This document shows positions 1 through 12,880 of a stretch of DNA of 64,000 nt, piece after piece. The stretch lies in assembly GCA_936432065.2 (NCBI GenBank), contig OW386289.2:34677903-34741902 (forward strand), given 5' to 3'. Source of the stretch: Rutpela maculata (lineage: Eukaryota; Arthropoda; Insecta; Coleoptera; Cerambycidae). Every line of letters starts with the position of its first letter. Position 1 is the stretch's first letter. The notes beneath the pieces are model-generated. The model did not search any database. It was given only the letters and a program-made list of their open reading frames with translations, and was not told where the DNA came from. The position numbers and the translations under genes were made by a program.

Positions 1-403
1 ACATCAGGGTCTAAAAAATTTAAACACACAATAGGCGAACATTTTAATAAATTCGTTTATCAAATCAGACCAGCCATGTTTCTAACTTGTTCAAATCAAA
101 TCTAGTTAACAAATCAAATCGTGGAATATCTTGAAGTAAATACAATCAGAATTAAGGAACGATATCTCACGTGCTTTCTCTGAATCCATTCCAAATTAAA
201 TAAATATATGCATCATATTCTGAATTCCAAACAATATTAGCATATTCTAATTTTGGCCTTGGAAAAGCATTAAACAGAAGATAAAGTGCGCAAATATCCT
301 TAAAATCCCTTGAAGCGTTCGAAGTAATGTCATTTATATGATTAACAAAGGTTAAAAAAATTACCACGATATTTTTAAAACAGTTTCATTGCCTTCTTTA
401 TAT
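1..403 (-). pseudogene. LINE reverse transcriptase, C-terminal part (broken)
   Basis: Minus-strand translation from about 367 to 170 reads through a segment with RPKLEYANIVWN, the thumb-side motif typical of Jockey-like non-LTR reverse transcriptases (family form: VRPxLEYxSxVWN). It is preceded by NASRDFKDICALYLL, which fits the helical segment before this motif. The reading frame decays towards position 1, where fragments such as RFDLNKLETW continue the family's C-terminal region, so the element probably runs out of the window. The central part of the same reverse transcriptase lies at 1012-1245 on the same strand, and repeat G fills the gap. About 100 residues expected between the two pieces are missing, so the insertion was accompanied by deletion. 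A dead copy with no intact ORF. Clade assignment is tentative. Confidence 0.7.
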
Positions 404-1012
404 GAAAAACCGCTGCCTAAGGAATAACTACTTCCATATCCAAACTTTATATCCAAGTGTATTACAATGAAAAAAATTTGACATTATATTTGCACTTTAC
501 TACGTGGAAATAATTGTTCATAATATATTTATAAAAATCCATAAAACGATATGCTACATCGGTAGTGGAGGTGGGGTGAGGGGATTGTAGTGGGGGTAGC
601 CAATGCCAAACAAATTTTTGACGCCTTTGGTTTTTGTACACAAACTAAACCAGTTTTATTTTTTTACACTCTTTCATAATAGATGTGATAGTGTTGGTGG
701 CTGATGTCAAAAAATGAGACCTTGGCTTCTTGTAACCTACATACACTAAATTTCAATTTTTTGGACTCTTACTTGTTTCCTTTGCCTATTTAGCCCCTAA
801 CAATAACAGAATAAGATCAAAATAAAATATAGTTCCAGATGTTATATAACACATGAATCTACCAAATTTCAAGTCAGTATATAAACGGTTCCAGAATAAT
901 CGTGCGCACAAAAGAAGTTGGAGAGACAGATTTTTTCCCACATTATATTTGAACAAAAAAAAATATAATCATTTTTTTTACCGTTACTATACTTTCACTC
1001 CACTACGTGGAT
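404..1012 (+). repeat. Dispersed repeat G, copy 1
   Basis: About 610 bp, clearly similar to 6175-6881 and 42625-43268. Shared landmarks in order: a start near CCGCTGCCYAAGGAAT, ACTTCCAYATCC shortly after, a purine-rich GTGGGGTGGGGGT stretch, a pyrimidine-rich block, TTTCAAGTCARTAT, CGTGCGCACAAAAGAAGTT, and an end CGTTACTATACTT. Near the ends, ACTTCCACATCCAG and CTGGACGTGGAAGT (seen best in copy 2) form an imperfect inverted repeat, suggesting a non-autonomous DNA element. This copy lacks the GACAGACAGACC tract of the others. It sits inside the minus-strand LINE remnant. A 84-codon open frame inside it is not conserved in the other copies and is not credited. Confidence 0.75.
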
Positions 1013-1245
1013 GTTGTAAACGAATTTCTTGGAAGTTAATAGATGCAAACAATTCAAAATCATTAGTATACAGAAGAACATTACTTCGAATATCCCTGCA
1101 AATATAGTTGATAAATAGTATAAATAATACTGGCCCTAGAACGGAACCCTGTGGAAGTATTGATGGTGCTAACTCAATAGATGAAAACCGTAGTATTGCA
1201 CATGTACTGTTTTTTTTTTACCAAGATAAAGAATTAAAAAGCCTA
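1012..1245 (-). pseudogene. LINE reverse transcriptase, catalytic-core fragment
   Basis: Minus-strand translation contains LPQGSVLGPVLFILFIN followed by YICRDIRSNVLLYTNDFELF. The PQGSVLGPLLF motif is diagnostic of non-LTR reverse transcriptase palm domains, and YTNDFELF stands where the catalytic YADDxxLF box belongs. The first catalytic aspartate (ADD) has become asparagine, so this copy could not work even if full length. The piece ends where repeat G begins and probably joins the C-terminal fragment at 1-403. No upstream endonuclease domain is recognisable beyond 1245. Confidence 0.7.
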
Positions 1246-1665
1246 AAAATTCTTGATTCTATTTTCAATATAAACCTACGATGAAGATTTCCAAATGCAT
1301 TTGATAGGCCTGTATGAATTACTCGAATTCTTCAAGAAATACGCCCCACAAAGCGACTCTCCAGCATCGTATCTCCCGAATCCTCTATTTTTTCGACCAC
1401 ATCAATCAGATAGAAGACAATATGGAATGGTGGATAGTTCGGGAAAAGTCAAATGGCAAAGGGCGAAGAGGACGCCGAAGTTGAAATTAATCCATTAAAA
1501 TGATTTTGAATTAGTTATCAGATACGTGTTTTGATTTTATTTTTTGGATTATTTCGATTTTTAAATTTCCTGTTACAGGCCACGCCGCCATACAAATTTA
1601 TTAAACAATAAAATTCATATAATGAACGTTTCATCAAAATCTGTTGGAATGAATGTATTCTAAAG
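1246..1665. other. Unassigned AT-rich stretch
   Basis: Holds a 67-codon plus-strand open frame (1295-1498) with no recognisable motif. The rest is AT-rich with no RNA gene, repeat partner or splice-supported coding signal that I can see. Confidence 0.4.
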
Positions 1666-2213
1666 AAATCGGCAGCTACTGGAAGCGGCTAAAATCTCCC
1701 CACCCGGTGAATCTTTGAAGCCGAAAAGAGCACTAAAAAATATGAACGATCTCATTTAATACATTTATTAAGTTGAAATATTTTTTTCATATTAAAACAG
1801 AAAAAAGTCTTACGTTCGGTGGGATTTGGACCTAAGAACTTGAGTGTTAAATTTATAGTCTGCACAAGACTAATATTTTATTCAATGCATTAATACAAAT
1901 ATATGCCTCATCGGATCCTAGCCCGGAGCCCGCCAGACAACCGCGGTGAACACAGCCGAGGCAGGTGTGAGGCTGAAGGGGGTAGATCCGGTTTGGCTTA
2001 GAGAAAAATAGAAATGTGGGATAGTAGCTCCTGTCTTCTGTAGGCAGGCTTAAAAACTAGGTTAAAATTATAATGTGTCCACATGGACCTAAAATTAATA
2101 TAAAAATAAACACAACACTATAAAAACTAAGTTCGTAGACACGAGCACTTAATAATTTTTATTATTGATACAGGAAACACAACTAAACAAAAAAACCCGT
2201 TCGTTGGTAATCG

Positions 2214-2432
2214 GTGGTAGGGATGGCCATCTTTGGGAAAAAACATATAACCTTGGTGGACAGCTTCCCTGCCAGATGTGGCCGGGGCAGTGTTCATGGT
2301 GGATCGTTCAAGTTTGAGTTGATATATTTTGTTTTATCTTCTGGCCTCGACCGATTTTTCACTAAATCGGTCGGGAAAGTGAGCTATCAAATTTTTGGTT
2401 CCAATGTTTTTCTGGGGGAATTTGGTTTTTGA
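2214..2432 (+). other. Short open frame conserved between the two IR1 copies
   Basis: 72 codons including SFPARCGRGSVHGGSFKF and LSSGLDRFF. The same peptide is encoded on the minus strand within 49422-49703 in the inverted IR1 copy. Conservation here may only reflect recent duplication of the DNA, because flanking non-coding sequence is equally similar. I recognise no domain and assign no function. Confidence 0.25.
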
Positions 2433-2796
2433 CAGTTTTCGAAAAAATATTTTAGGTTGGTACCAATGTCTTAAATTGTTTTTAAGTTATGTAGCACTAT
2501 TTTTAGGTTATGTTGCCGGAAGGATTTCCGGTGGGATGCCGGAAGTAGCGGAAATAGTTTTTAAAATATAATGTCACTGTCACTTTTAAAGTTTTATTGA
2601 AAAAAACTCACCGAAAGCGTTTCGGTGAGATTGCTTATACTTGTAGGGCTTGTGAGCGGTTCACAAAGGACTCTCACACCTTCCGTGGGCTTTATGAACG
2701 TCGAAAAAACTTGTAATCTCTCGATGCACTTGACACTCAAAATTACTCAGCATGCAGTCTGCACGCTTTAACACACTAGTCTATTGAACGTCAGGT

Positions 2797-3447
2797 TAGA
2801 CCACATAGTACAGTAACTACAGAGGCGAAGGCAAGCCTTCCCGCCAAAACCAAATTTGTATACTTATCGCCATTTTTTAAATTGTATATCAATCAACCTC
2901 ACTTTTATGTTGACACTGTTGACGTTTATCGTGTAAGTTTGGATTTGGGAATTTTATTTCCACTCATTTTGGGAGATTGAAAACATTAACCGAGAATTAA
3001 AATTCTCATAAATAAAACCTAGTGTACAACTCAATTGAAAATAGGCGCCGATTAGAAACAATTCAAATGGTAATATTTTTCAATCCAACTCGAAATACAC
3101 TGTCGTTTCAGTGTATCGTTAAATGGGGATTAGCACGTGACGTCATAGCTAACCTCAAAAATATATTTCTTAAAATTCAAAATTATTACGTATTAAAATT
3201 TCTGCCTGGTTCCCATACTTTCGACCAAAATCTAGTTCAATGTAATGTTTATAAAGTTTTAATTAGTTTGTCACAATAAAATAAAACGCATTTTGCAGGT
3301 TAGAAATCTATTAAAAGAAATAAATTAACAACATATTTCTCTCAGTGTAGACGCAACTGGTACGCAAGGTCACAGAAAACAAGCCATCAAAACTCGAAGA
3401 AACCACCAAAGCCTTCGCCTCTGTGTAGGTACTGTACTCTGTGGTCA
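2797..3447. mobile_element. Nested MITE inside IR1 copy 1
   Basis: About 650 bp bounded by inverted repeats of about 35 bp: GACCACATAGTACAGTAACT then ACAGAGGCGAAGGC on the left, and GCCTTCGCCTCTGTGTAGG then TACTGTACTCTGTGGTC on the right. The same unit lies in IR1 copy 2 at 48524-49190, so it was probably present before the IR1 copies separated. No coding capacity. No clear target duplication seen. Confidence 0.7.
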
Positions 3448-3885
3448 GACTATAAAATATATCTTACACAAGAAGCGTGTTATTTGGTTTTTTAATTTTT
3501 TTCACGGAAACCAAATCGAAAGAGTGCAAGTGTGATATATCGTTAAAATCGGAATTTTTACTGCTTTTCAATGGTTCGATTACAAATTGTAAAATCATAA
3601 AATAAACAACTTGTTGTGCCAAAACGGCACCAAACGTAATTCGATCTCAACCAAAACCTTTTCAGAACTTCTGGAGCACTAAAGAAACCCTCATGCAAAG
3701 TTTCATCCAAATCCGTTTAGTAGCTTCGCCGCTATTGTGCTAACATACATACATACACACACAGACATTTTTCAAAAACAACTGTTTTGGGTTCCTGGGA
3801 CCTCAAAACGTAAAGATTTGATGTTATCTCAATTTTCGATTTTGGACTAATTGTAGTAACCTCCACAATTTTATTGTGGGGAGGT

Positions 3886-5272
3886 TAAAATGGTGGAGGT
3901 GCTGGAGACATTTAAAAACCCTTTTAAAATTTTTATTCCTCTTTCCCTGCCCCTCTACCTTGTAAATCAGACGATATAGCCTAATATCTTTCTTAGCATA
4001 TATCCCTCACGTTATTGCTACATTCAAATTGGATTAATAATTTTGGAGTTAGAGAGGACACATATACACATATACAGGCTATAAACAAGAGAACTCACTA
4101 TAAGATGAAAATTAACTAACCATAGAATAAATAATAAATAAAAACACCCCTGCACAAAAATAAAATATTTTTCATTCTTTACTAATCTATATTCCACCTA
4201 AAACTGTGCTAATATATCGTTGATGTCTACGTGCTCAGCAGAACGGCTTAAGGATAATCATTCAGTAATCTTTCAGTGAAATTGATAGATGAGTGTCAGT
4301 ATGTAACGTGGCACCGGCCTAATGGTGATTTTGCTATTTGAAATACGTAATTTAAAAAACGCAAAATAATGACTTTGCCGTTTGCAGAGGCAGTAAAAAA
4401 CAGTAATCAAAATGGGACATAAAAGTATTCATATCACAATTTTATAACATTGGTGTGTACGAGAGCCCTCACTTTGTGGCCTATAATAAATTATAAAATG
4501 ATAATAGAAACACATTTCTCCTGACCTATACCATATAGGGGATTATAGAATGAAGCAGGCATTCACATCTAGCTCGAATGTGTGAACCATTATGAAAAAT
4601 GTGTCCACACATACGACGACATTTCTAACACTTTTTATATCAATTTGATTTAATCAAATGGGTGTATTATAATGAGATAAATATGTTTAATAATCATCTG
4701 AGAAACAAATATTTTGTAGAGAAATCTGTTTCGTAACACGTTGAACTCATACATCGAATAAAAAAGTCAGGATAACTTCTTTTAGACTTAATATTTTTGT
4801 TTCAAATTTGGTGCATATGAAAAATAACATGGTATAATACAACCTATTCAAATTGTTCGGCAAATAAAAACACACAGGTAACGGGGCCATATCAGTAATA
4901 AAAACTTATAAAAGGCATTTACACAAAAATTCCATCCTCATTTGGCACCTTCTATTTATTATTTTTTTTTCTGTTGGATGTAAATTAATTCTTAAATAGA
5001 CCTAGACATAGATAATTTGTTACGCGTAGCTTTTAATTTGCGTGTCTTAGATTGCTGACATGTTATATGTACAAACAAGTCCTTGCATTGTATTTCTGCA
5101 TTTCAGCTGTTATTATCCATTAAGATTAGAAGAATATAAAAGGCAAAAGTTAAATTCAATGCTATTATCGATTCAATTGGTGTGCACAACTAAACTAAAA
5201 CAAATGCTACCATAAAGTCAACTGAAATCACTGAAATGGAAGAGATTTTAATAAAAAAAACTAGTGGAAGCA
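3886..5272. other. AT-rich intergenic stretch
   Basis: No open frame with family resemblance, no RNA gene and no repeat partner elsewhere in the window was found. Confidence 0.4.
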
Positions 5273-5958
5273 TTATACTCTTCGCCGATTTACTGAGCAT
5301 TTTACATAATTGTTACACATTTTATATGATACTCTTCGTAATTTTCTTGTAAATAATGTTAGTTTTTGGACATTCTAAATTTTGCGATACCAACTTTGTT
5401 GTGAAAAAAAAAATGTCAGGTATTCGAACACAGACAAAGCTTTAACCATTGGACCATCATCGTTGCAATAATTGAATGTCTGTGGTATATATCATTTGAG
5501 TATCATATTTCAAGTAATTAGATATATTATTATGAAATATATATATTAGTAAAATGTATAAACAAAAAAAATTATAAAGAATAGAATTTCGCAAGATTTC
5601 TATTTAAGTACGAATGACAAAAATTAAGAAAATATATATTTTTATATTTAAATGATTAATGACTTTTTTATTTATTGATTGATTTTTTTCAAAACCAATA
5701 GGGTTCTTCCTCTAGCTAACGCTAACTTACTTTCCAAATTTCAATACAATCGGACTTTTCTTTCGTAAGTTATCGTGCTTACAAGAAACGTGACGGACGG
5801 ACAGACGAACGGACAGAAGGACAGACAGACAAACGGACAATTTGAAAGTTGCTCAGAATTCGTTCACTCACATAATGATATGAAAATTTTTTCTCCACGA
5901 GCGATATTTACTGATTTAGAAATGTGCCGATCAAATACAATATACTCTTCGTTTTTGT
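5273..5958 (-). mobile_element. Dispersed repeat F, copy 1 (tRNA-like core)
   Basis: Reverse-oriented relative to the copy at 58598-59196. Both ends carry ATACTCTTCG. Shared internal landmarks: a degenerate GACGGACGGACAGACR tract (5789-5840), TTCGTTCACTCACATAAT, and AAATGTGCCGATCAAATRCAATAT. Around 5419-5456, read on the minus strand, TGGTCCAATGGTTAAAGC is a good tRNA D-arm/A-box and GTGTTCGAATACC a good T-arm/B-box, 25-30 nt apart. The repeat therefore combines MITE-like ends with a tRNA-like core. Non-coding. Confidence 0.7.
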
Positions 5959-6174
5959 GAATGTATCAAGATAATGGCCAATACTATATATTATGACCAC
6001 ATTGTAAATTTTTTTGTTCTAAATGTATCAGGTTTTGTTCCTGGCAATAGTTACAGCAATTCAAATTAAATATTATTTTTCGTCGTTCCTTAATCAGTTA
6101 TTTTTTTAGAATGACCATCTTGTGTATTTGTCACTAAAAGTATATGGGATTACCTCCTCGATAATAACTATATT

Positions 6175-6881
6175 AAAAACCGCTGCCCAAGGAATCACTA
6201 CTTCCACATCCAGATTCTCTATCCAAGTGACTCACAACGAAAAAACTTTGTATGTGAAAATAATTGTTTATGGAACTTTAATAATATAATATTTGAAATC
6301 CTCTACCCCAAAAACCCATAAAACGATACCCCACATCGGTAGTGGGGTGGGGGTGGTGGTAGGGGGGTGGTAGTGGGGGTGGATGAAGTAAAAAAAATAT
6401 TTTGAGGTTTCTGGTTCCTGTACATATACTAAATCACAATTTTTTTTTCATCCCCTTTAATAAGGAGGTGGGGGTGGTAATGGGGGTGGCTAATGCCAAA
6501 AATTTTTTTGAGACCTTAGCTTCTCTTGTATATACTAAATACCAATTTCATGAACTCTTACCTGCTTGATTTACCCATTTACCCCAAATTTACCCCAATT
6601 TACCCCCCAACCCTTCGAGGGAACAAGATGAAAATATAATCTAGTTCTAGATCTCGTTAAAGTACATATGTGTACCAAATTTCAAGTCAATATCTTAAAC
6701 GGTTCCAGAGTAAACGTGCGCACAAAAAAAAGTTACAGACAGACCGACAGACAGACAGACATTTTTTTTTCGCTCAAACTTAAAATCTCGACGTTTCATG
6801 ACATTTTAAGCCTATTTGGACAATAAAAATTTTTAACAATTTTTTTGTCGTTACTATACTTCCACTGGACGTGGAAGTAAA
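6175..6881 (+). repeat. Dispersed repeat G, copy 2
   Basis: The best preserved of three copies. It starts near CCGCTGCCCAAGGAATCAC and ends near ACTGGACGTGGAAGTAAA. ACTTCCACATCCAG near the start and CTGGACGTGGAAGT at the end form a 14-bp imperfect inverted repeat. The interior is G-rich, then pyrimidine-rich, with an ACAGACAGACCGACAGACAG tract near 6735. It appears to be inserted in an older repeat, since CACTAAAAGTATA-type sequence occurs on both sides (6133 and 7065). Confidence 0.75.
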
Positions 6882-7858
6882 ATAAAATTTTTCACCATTG
6901 TTTCGTAATTAATTTTATTTTCGAGTAACCACTCTATAAACTTTTCACTAAAAGTATACAAGCTTCTTCCTTAACAGTTCTATTAACTACATGCCAAATG
7001 TTATCGTCTTTCTTCATATTTTTCCGTTGATAATTTTTTTAGGGTGTCCATCTTGTATATTTTTCACTAAAAGTATATCCCATTTTTTCGTTGGCAATAG
7101 TGTCAACTATTTACCAAATATAATTTATTTCCGTCAAATAGTTTTACAGACATAGCACCAACAGACAGACAGAGACCCGATAGACCTTAATTTTCGAAAT
7201 CTAGTCTGTCATATAAAAATCCGAAAAAACCTCGGAGAATGATTAGCTCACGATTAGAACACTTCCGGTAAGCGAGGAAAGTAAAAAATTCCTTTTTTTT
7301 TTCGGACCACCGGATTATGTTACACTGTTTATTAATATGCAAATAGAAACATCGGTGCGAGCGTCCATCAAGTTACACCATCATCAGATAAATGTATATC
7401 TGCACGCGATGTGGATAAACTCGTGCTGTACGATATTTTCAATGGCCAATTTTTAGATTTATTATATTCACAATGTGATAGATAAATAGCGAATTTCGTA
7501 TGTTGAATATGAAGGACCGGCTTTTATAGATATCTATAAATCCCATAAATTATGGCCCTCAAATGATCGTTTCACAATTTACATGAAAAATGAGCCCCGG
7601 AATCGGCGCTGTCGTATATGCATTTTTATGAGAAATTTAGAACAAATGTTGAACAATTACTTACAGGTACATTTCCATCAATCAACAAATATTTCGCTAC
7701 CGTGAAATTTAGGATGATACAATTTTGAAATATAAATAATAGGGAAGCATTTCGCGGCAGTTTCGATGGCAAAATGGTGGAACACATTTTACTTCATTGG
7801 AGTGTTTGTATATTGAAAATATTTATAAAAACTGATTTGGGGGATGTAAGATGAGTAA
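6882..7858. other. Older repeat debris and AT-rich sequence
   Basis: Positions 7113-7230 resemble 29461-29590: TTCCGTCAAATAGTTTT, then ACAGACAGACAGA-type sequence and GACCTTAATTT, so this is a further dispersed repeat. Nothing coding recognised. Confidence 0.45.
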
Positions 7859-7960
7859 TACAATACATTAAGATAGTTTTTGGAATTTTTGTCTGTTGTC
7901 TGTTTGTTTGAACGCGCAGCACGTAGAAACTACTGAACCAGTTTAAATTGGGTTTTCACA

Positions 7961-9381
<1,421 letters not shown>

Positions 9382-9697
9382 AAGTTTGGAATAACATTTA
9401 ATTTTTATTTTATCGAAATCGGACTACTCTAAGCCAAGTTTTATGACAATCGGTTTAGTAGAACCGGATATACAGACAGCTTGATCTCTACAAACAATAA
9501 GCGCATTGCACGACATAAACTTTCAGGATTAAACTTCTGCAATATTCCTCAAAATTCGAGAATATTCTGGAACATTCCAGAAAATTTGTGAGCCTCCTGA
9601 AATATTTCAGAATGGTGATTCTACCTCAAACGTCGTTTACAAAGAAGCTTCTAGTTAATTTCAAAATTCCACGCGAACGTAGTCGAAGGCACAGCTA

Positions 9698-10780
9698 GTT
9701 TTACCTAAATTCGTTGAGACCCACTATTTTTAGGTGCACCATACAACCCAAGAATACATTTATAACTAGCATCAATAATTTTTTTAAATCTTGGTTTTCC
9801 ATTTTAAATAGTGAACAGCATCTTGCCAATAATTTCTAGCTTCTTTCTATTTTATTTAGGTACAAAAAGATTACCCAAAGTTACGATAAAGAATAGCTGT
9901 GTACAACTGTCATTTTTGGTGCCTATAGCTAATGCAGCTCCACACCACCCAAAAAGAGCGTATTAGTCCGGCAGCTGAGCCCAAAACTCAAATTTATCGC
10001 ATTCGGTTTTTATAAACGTTAGGTCGGTTTACATATCCAACTGATGACAAGCTGGCATCTTTGGGCAACTCATTATGTACGTGACTTGGTGGAACACCTT
10101 CGCAAAGTTACCAACTCAGCGGATTATTGCTGACTATGATAACATGACAACCAAAGTCTATATATTCTATTCTAACATTCGTTACAGTTAGTTAGATTGT
10201 AGCTGCTGTTTATTACTTATTTATAAAACTATTTTATTTGTGTATTGAACAAATAAATTGTGTTCTAAAATTCGATTTTGCTTTTTAAAAAGGAGATTCT
10301 CCATCCAAGAACCATTACTAACTAAATCGTAATCCTGAAAATGCTTAAGGATTTTTCAAGATAAGCAGTAGTTTTTATGAAGATTTACTTTTTATTAAAA
10401 AAATAAAATTAAAAAGTATGCTCAAGTCCATCCATGAACATACTGTATAGTTTTGATCATAACTACACCTCTATACACTATACACTCGTTACCAATATCG
10501 TCAAATTTACTCCCATACATCTCGATATTGCAAAACTATTGAAAGCACTTACAGTATATCACGTTAATACAGTGGCAATAGCTCTCACTCTTAATTACGT
10601 CACAGTATCAATCGGTAACATTTTTTAAGTGTCCACCAAACGTGTTAAGAAAACTATTAAATCAAAAACCATTTGCTGTTTGCTTGTAACACTAAGGAGC
10701 ATACGGAATATTAATTTCTGACATTACGCTGCCGCACTATATTCTAAAAAGAAAAAAAATTAACATGAAAAATTTGATTT
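9698..10780. other. Intergenic stretch, possible LTR-like debris
   Basis: No coding similarity. At 10185-10275 the sequence has an AACAAATAAATTGTG polyadenylation-type segment that could be the end of an LTR, but no partner LTR, primer-binding site or target duplication was found, so no call is made. Confidence 0.3.
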
Positions 10781-10919
10781 CAGCAAAAAAACGCGTTTCG
10801 CGGACGGACTATATCCACAGATTCAACTGTGGGTAGAAAACTGCATATTACAGCTAGAACGAGGATGGAAGTATGGTAATAATAGTCTATTTAATGAAGC
10901 ATTATAAGACGACTTTTTT

Positions 10920-12519
10920 GTAAATATTTCGTGCAAAGACGAGATTACCCCCCGTTTTCGAGGGTGCCGAACACGACGCATTTGATGAGAGAAGTTTTTG
11001 ACCGCCGCAACCCCCTGAAACGGCCAAAAACCCCTTTATGTTTTTATGTTACGGGTCTGGGGAGTGATTTATCAACGAGTTATACATGAAATAACATGGA
11101 AGGGGGTTATAGAAGAAGAATCCAGACACCAGGCCTAGAGAGTTGATTAAACCCTCCCTAGGGGTGGAAAATCATTTTTTTCAAATGATTCGGTTCAAGC
11201 AAGTGTCCGGGATTGCTGATCACGGGAAAAATATTTATTTTTAGCTCCAATCCCTCTTCATCCCTCAAACGGGCAGAAACCAGAAAGCATGCTAGCCAGG
11301 ATTTACAGGTTTTTCGACACATGACCGTTATTCCTGTGCATATCTCTCCATTTTTCACGGAAGAGAATGTGGTAGCGCTCGGGGGTTGCTTCAACCCAAG
11401 GGGTGTGAAATTCATTAATTACACTTTGGTTCGTCAATACGTCCTCCCCCGTTTTCGCAGGCGCTGATCAGGATGAAAATATTCACCTTCATCTCCAACT
11501 CTCATCAATCTATAATGATAAAGATGTATGTACAGAAGAGAGAGCAAATGACGATGACGATAATGATGATGATGATTTTATGAAATTGGTTCAAGCGATT
11601 CCGATTCAGATTCGCTCACTGAAACGGCGGATAAAGAAGAAGAAATCGCGTGCGATGTGCATTTTGAGGAATATGAGGATTGTTATGCTATTTGTAAACG
11701 ACCTAGATTTTTAAATTAATTATAAGCAAATAATTTATTTCGTCATAAAAATATTTTCATGTAATTCTTTGAATAAACAGCATTGCCATTGACGACAAAA
11801 TTTATTATTCATTACTCCCCGATGAAGAAATCATTATACCCTGCTCAGCAACCTACACAATCATCGCCCCAGCGATAACTGGTGGATGAGAGATTATAGG
11901 GGTTGAGGAGAGTCGGAGATGAAGGTGAAATTTTTATCGTGATCAGCACCTGCGAAAACGGGGGAGGGCGTATGGACGATCCAAAGTGTAATTAATAAAT
12001 TTTAGACCCTTTGGAAGGGTTGAAGCAACCTCTGCGGTCACTACCACCTTTTCTTCCGTGAAAAATGAAGGGATATGCACAGGAATAACGATCATGTGTC
12101 GAAAAACCTGTAAATCCTGGATAGCATGCTTTCTGGTGAGTTTTTTCCCTTTTGAAGGATGAGAAGGGGTTGGAGCTAAAAATGAATATTTTTCCCGTGA
12201 TTAGCGTCCCCGAAAATGGGGGGACACGTGTTTGAACCGAATCATTTGAAAAAAATGATTCACCACCCCTCGGGAGGGTTTAATCAACCCCCTAGGTCTG
12301 GATTCCACTTCTATAACCCCCTTCCATGTTATTTCAAGTATAACCCGTCGATATAAATTACTCCCCAGTCCCGTTTATATATGAAAACATAAAGGGGTGG
12401 TTTTTGGCCATTTCAGAGGGTTGCGGCGGTCAAAAACTTCTCCCACTACTTGCATCGTGTTCAGCACCTTCGAAAATGGAGGGGGAAAGTAATCTCGTCT
12501 TTGCACGAAATATTTACAC
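10920..12519. mobile_element. Foldback element, about 600-bp arms
   Basis: Left arm (10920-about 11505) and right arm (about 11905-12519) are imperfect reverse complements, beginning GTAAATATTTCGTGCAAAGA and ending in the matching TCTTTGCACGAAATATTTAC. The arms contain a recurring module with CCCCGTTTTCG and GGGAAAAATATT/CTGATCA, so each arm is itself made of diverged direct repeats. The loop (11506-11904) is not part of the repeat. The two opposed open frames near 11158-11467 are mirror products of the arms, not genes. Confidence 0.85.
11512..11720 (+). pseudogene. Acidic C-terminal tail in the foldback loop
   Basis: Reads VCTEERANDDDDNDDDDDF, then after a one-base shift EIGSSDSDSDSLTETADKEE followed by CDVHFEEYEDCYAICKRPRF and a stop. 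Acidic tails follow the Cys cluster in other copies here (LDDNLDDDDDDDDF at 51531-51575; MEDDEH in copy B), so this is plausibly the C-terminus of a CXC-family protein caught between the foldback arms. Only composition and position support this, not a specific motif. Confidence 0.4.
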
Positions 12520-12543
12520 TATTTTTGCCTTCATTACATAGAC

Positions 12544-12760
12544 CAGGGATTCCCAACAAGATTTTTTCAAGGACCCCCTCATCGGTAGCTATACTGAAAA
12601 GGACCCCTTAAAAGCTTAAATTCTTCTTAAAATAAAGATTATGTAGAATCTACCACTGCAAGTCAAGTAAAATACAAAACAATTGAATATCTCAGTGACA
12701 TTTCGCGGACCCCCAAGACATCGTCCTAGGGGCCCGCGGACCACCTGTTGGGAATCCCTG
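12544..12760. mobile_element. hAT-type MITE, 217 bp, with 8-bp target duplication
   Basis: Terminal inverted repeats CAGGGATTCCCAACA and TGTTGGGAATCCCTG, flanked by perfect 8-bp direct repeats ACATAGAC at 12536-12543 and 12761-12768. CAGGG-type termini plus an 8-bp duplication are standard for the hAT superfamily. Non-coding. Confidence 0.92.
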
Positions 12761-12880
12761 ACATAGACTATAACCAGCCACATTACATTGGAAGAAAATG
12801 TTTTAAAAGCAATTTTTGCAATTGCAAGACAGGATGTGGATCTGCTTGCAGTTGTAGGAAAAGTAATACTGTATCCAACC

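Larger units (their letters stand above)
1666..3885 (+). mobile_element. IR1 element, copy 1 (2.2 kb)
   Basis: The whole segment reappears in inverted orientation at 48084-50288 with only scattered substitutions and small indels. Similarity starts at AAATCGGCAGCTACTGG and ends at ATTGTGGGGAGG, where a hairpin CCTCCACAATTTTATTGTGG closes the element. CTCCCCACCC near the other end is a partial inverted match to that terminus. It contains a nested MITE (2797-3447) and, near the far end, the module TTTCATCCAAATCCGTTTAG followed by repeated CATA/CACA, widespread in insect transposons. A segment at about 1910-2200 is related to the LTR-like piece at 52220-52560. A short open frame at 2214-2432 is conserved in the other copy but matches no domain I know. 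Element class is uncertain: the terminal hairpin suggests Helitron-like, the partial inverted termini suggest a TIR element. Confidence 0.75.
10781..12880 (+). pseudogene. CXC-family mobile-element protein, copy D (interrupted)
   Basis: Two pieces of one coding sequence. The first (10782-10907) reads LYPQIQLWVENCILQLERG then WKYGNNSLF, matching the QxQxWL..L.P..WGWK segment that precedes the Cys cluster in this family. The second (12775-12878) reads TLEENVLKAIF, then after a one-base shift FCNCKTGCGSACSCRKSN, a tesmin/TSO1-like CXC cluster. Between them lie a 1.6-kb foldback (10920-12519) and a hAT-type MITE (12544-12760). The intervening loop carries an acidic tail like that of the family's C-terminus. 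Members are multi-copy, uncharacterised insect proteins in which a PIN-like acidic-motif region precedes the Cys cluster; only the end of the protein survives here. Frameshifted and dead. Confidence 0.7.

Noticed and set aside
853..1107. 84-codon open frame at the end of repeat G copy 1
   Set aside because: It crosses from repeat G into the opposite-strand LINE, so it has no single evolutionary origin.
11158..11467. Two overlapping open frames on opposite strands, 84-85 codons
   Set aside because: They lie in a foldback arm, have no family match, and are explained by the GC-richer arm sequence.
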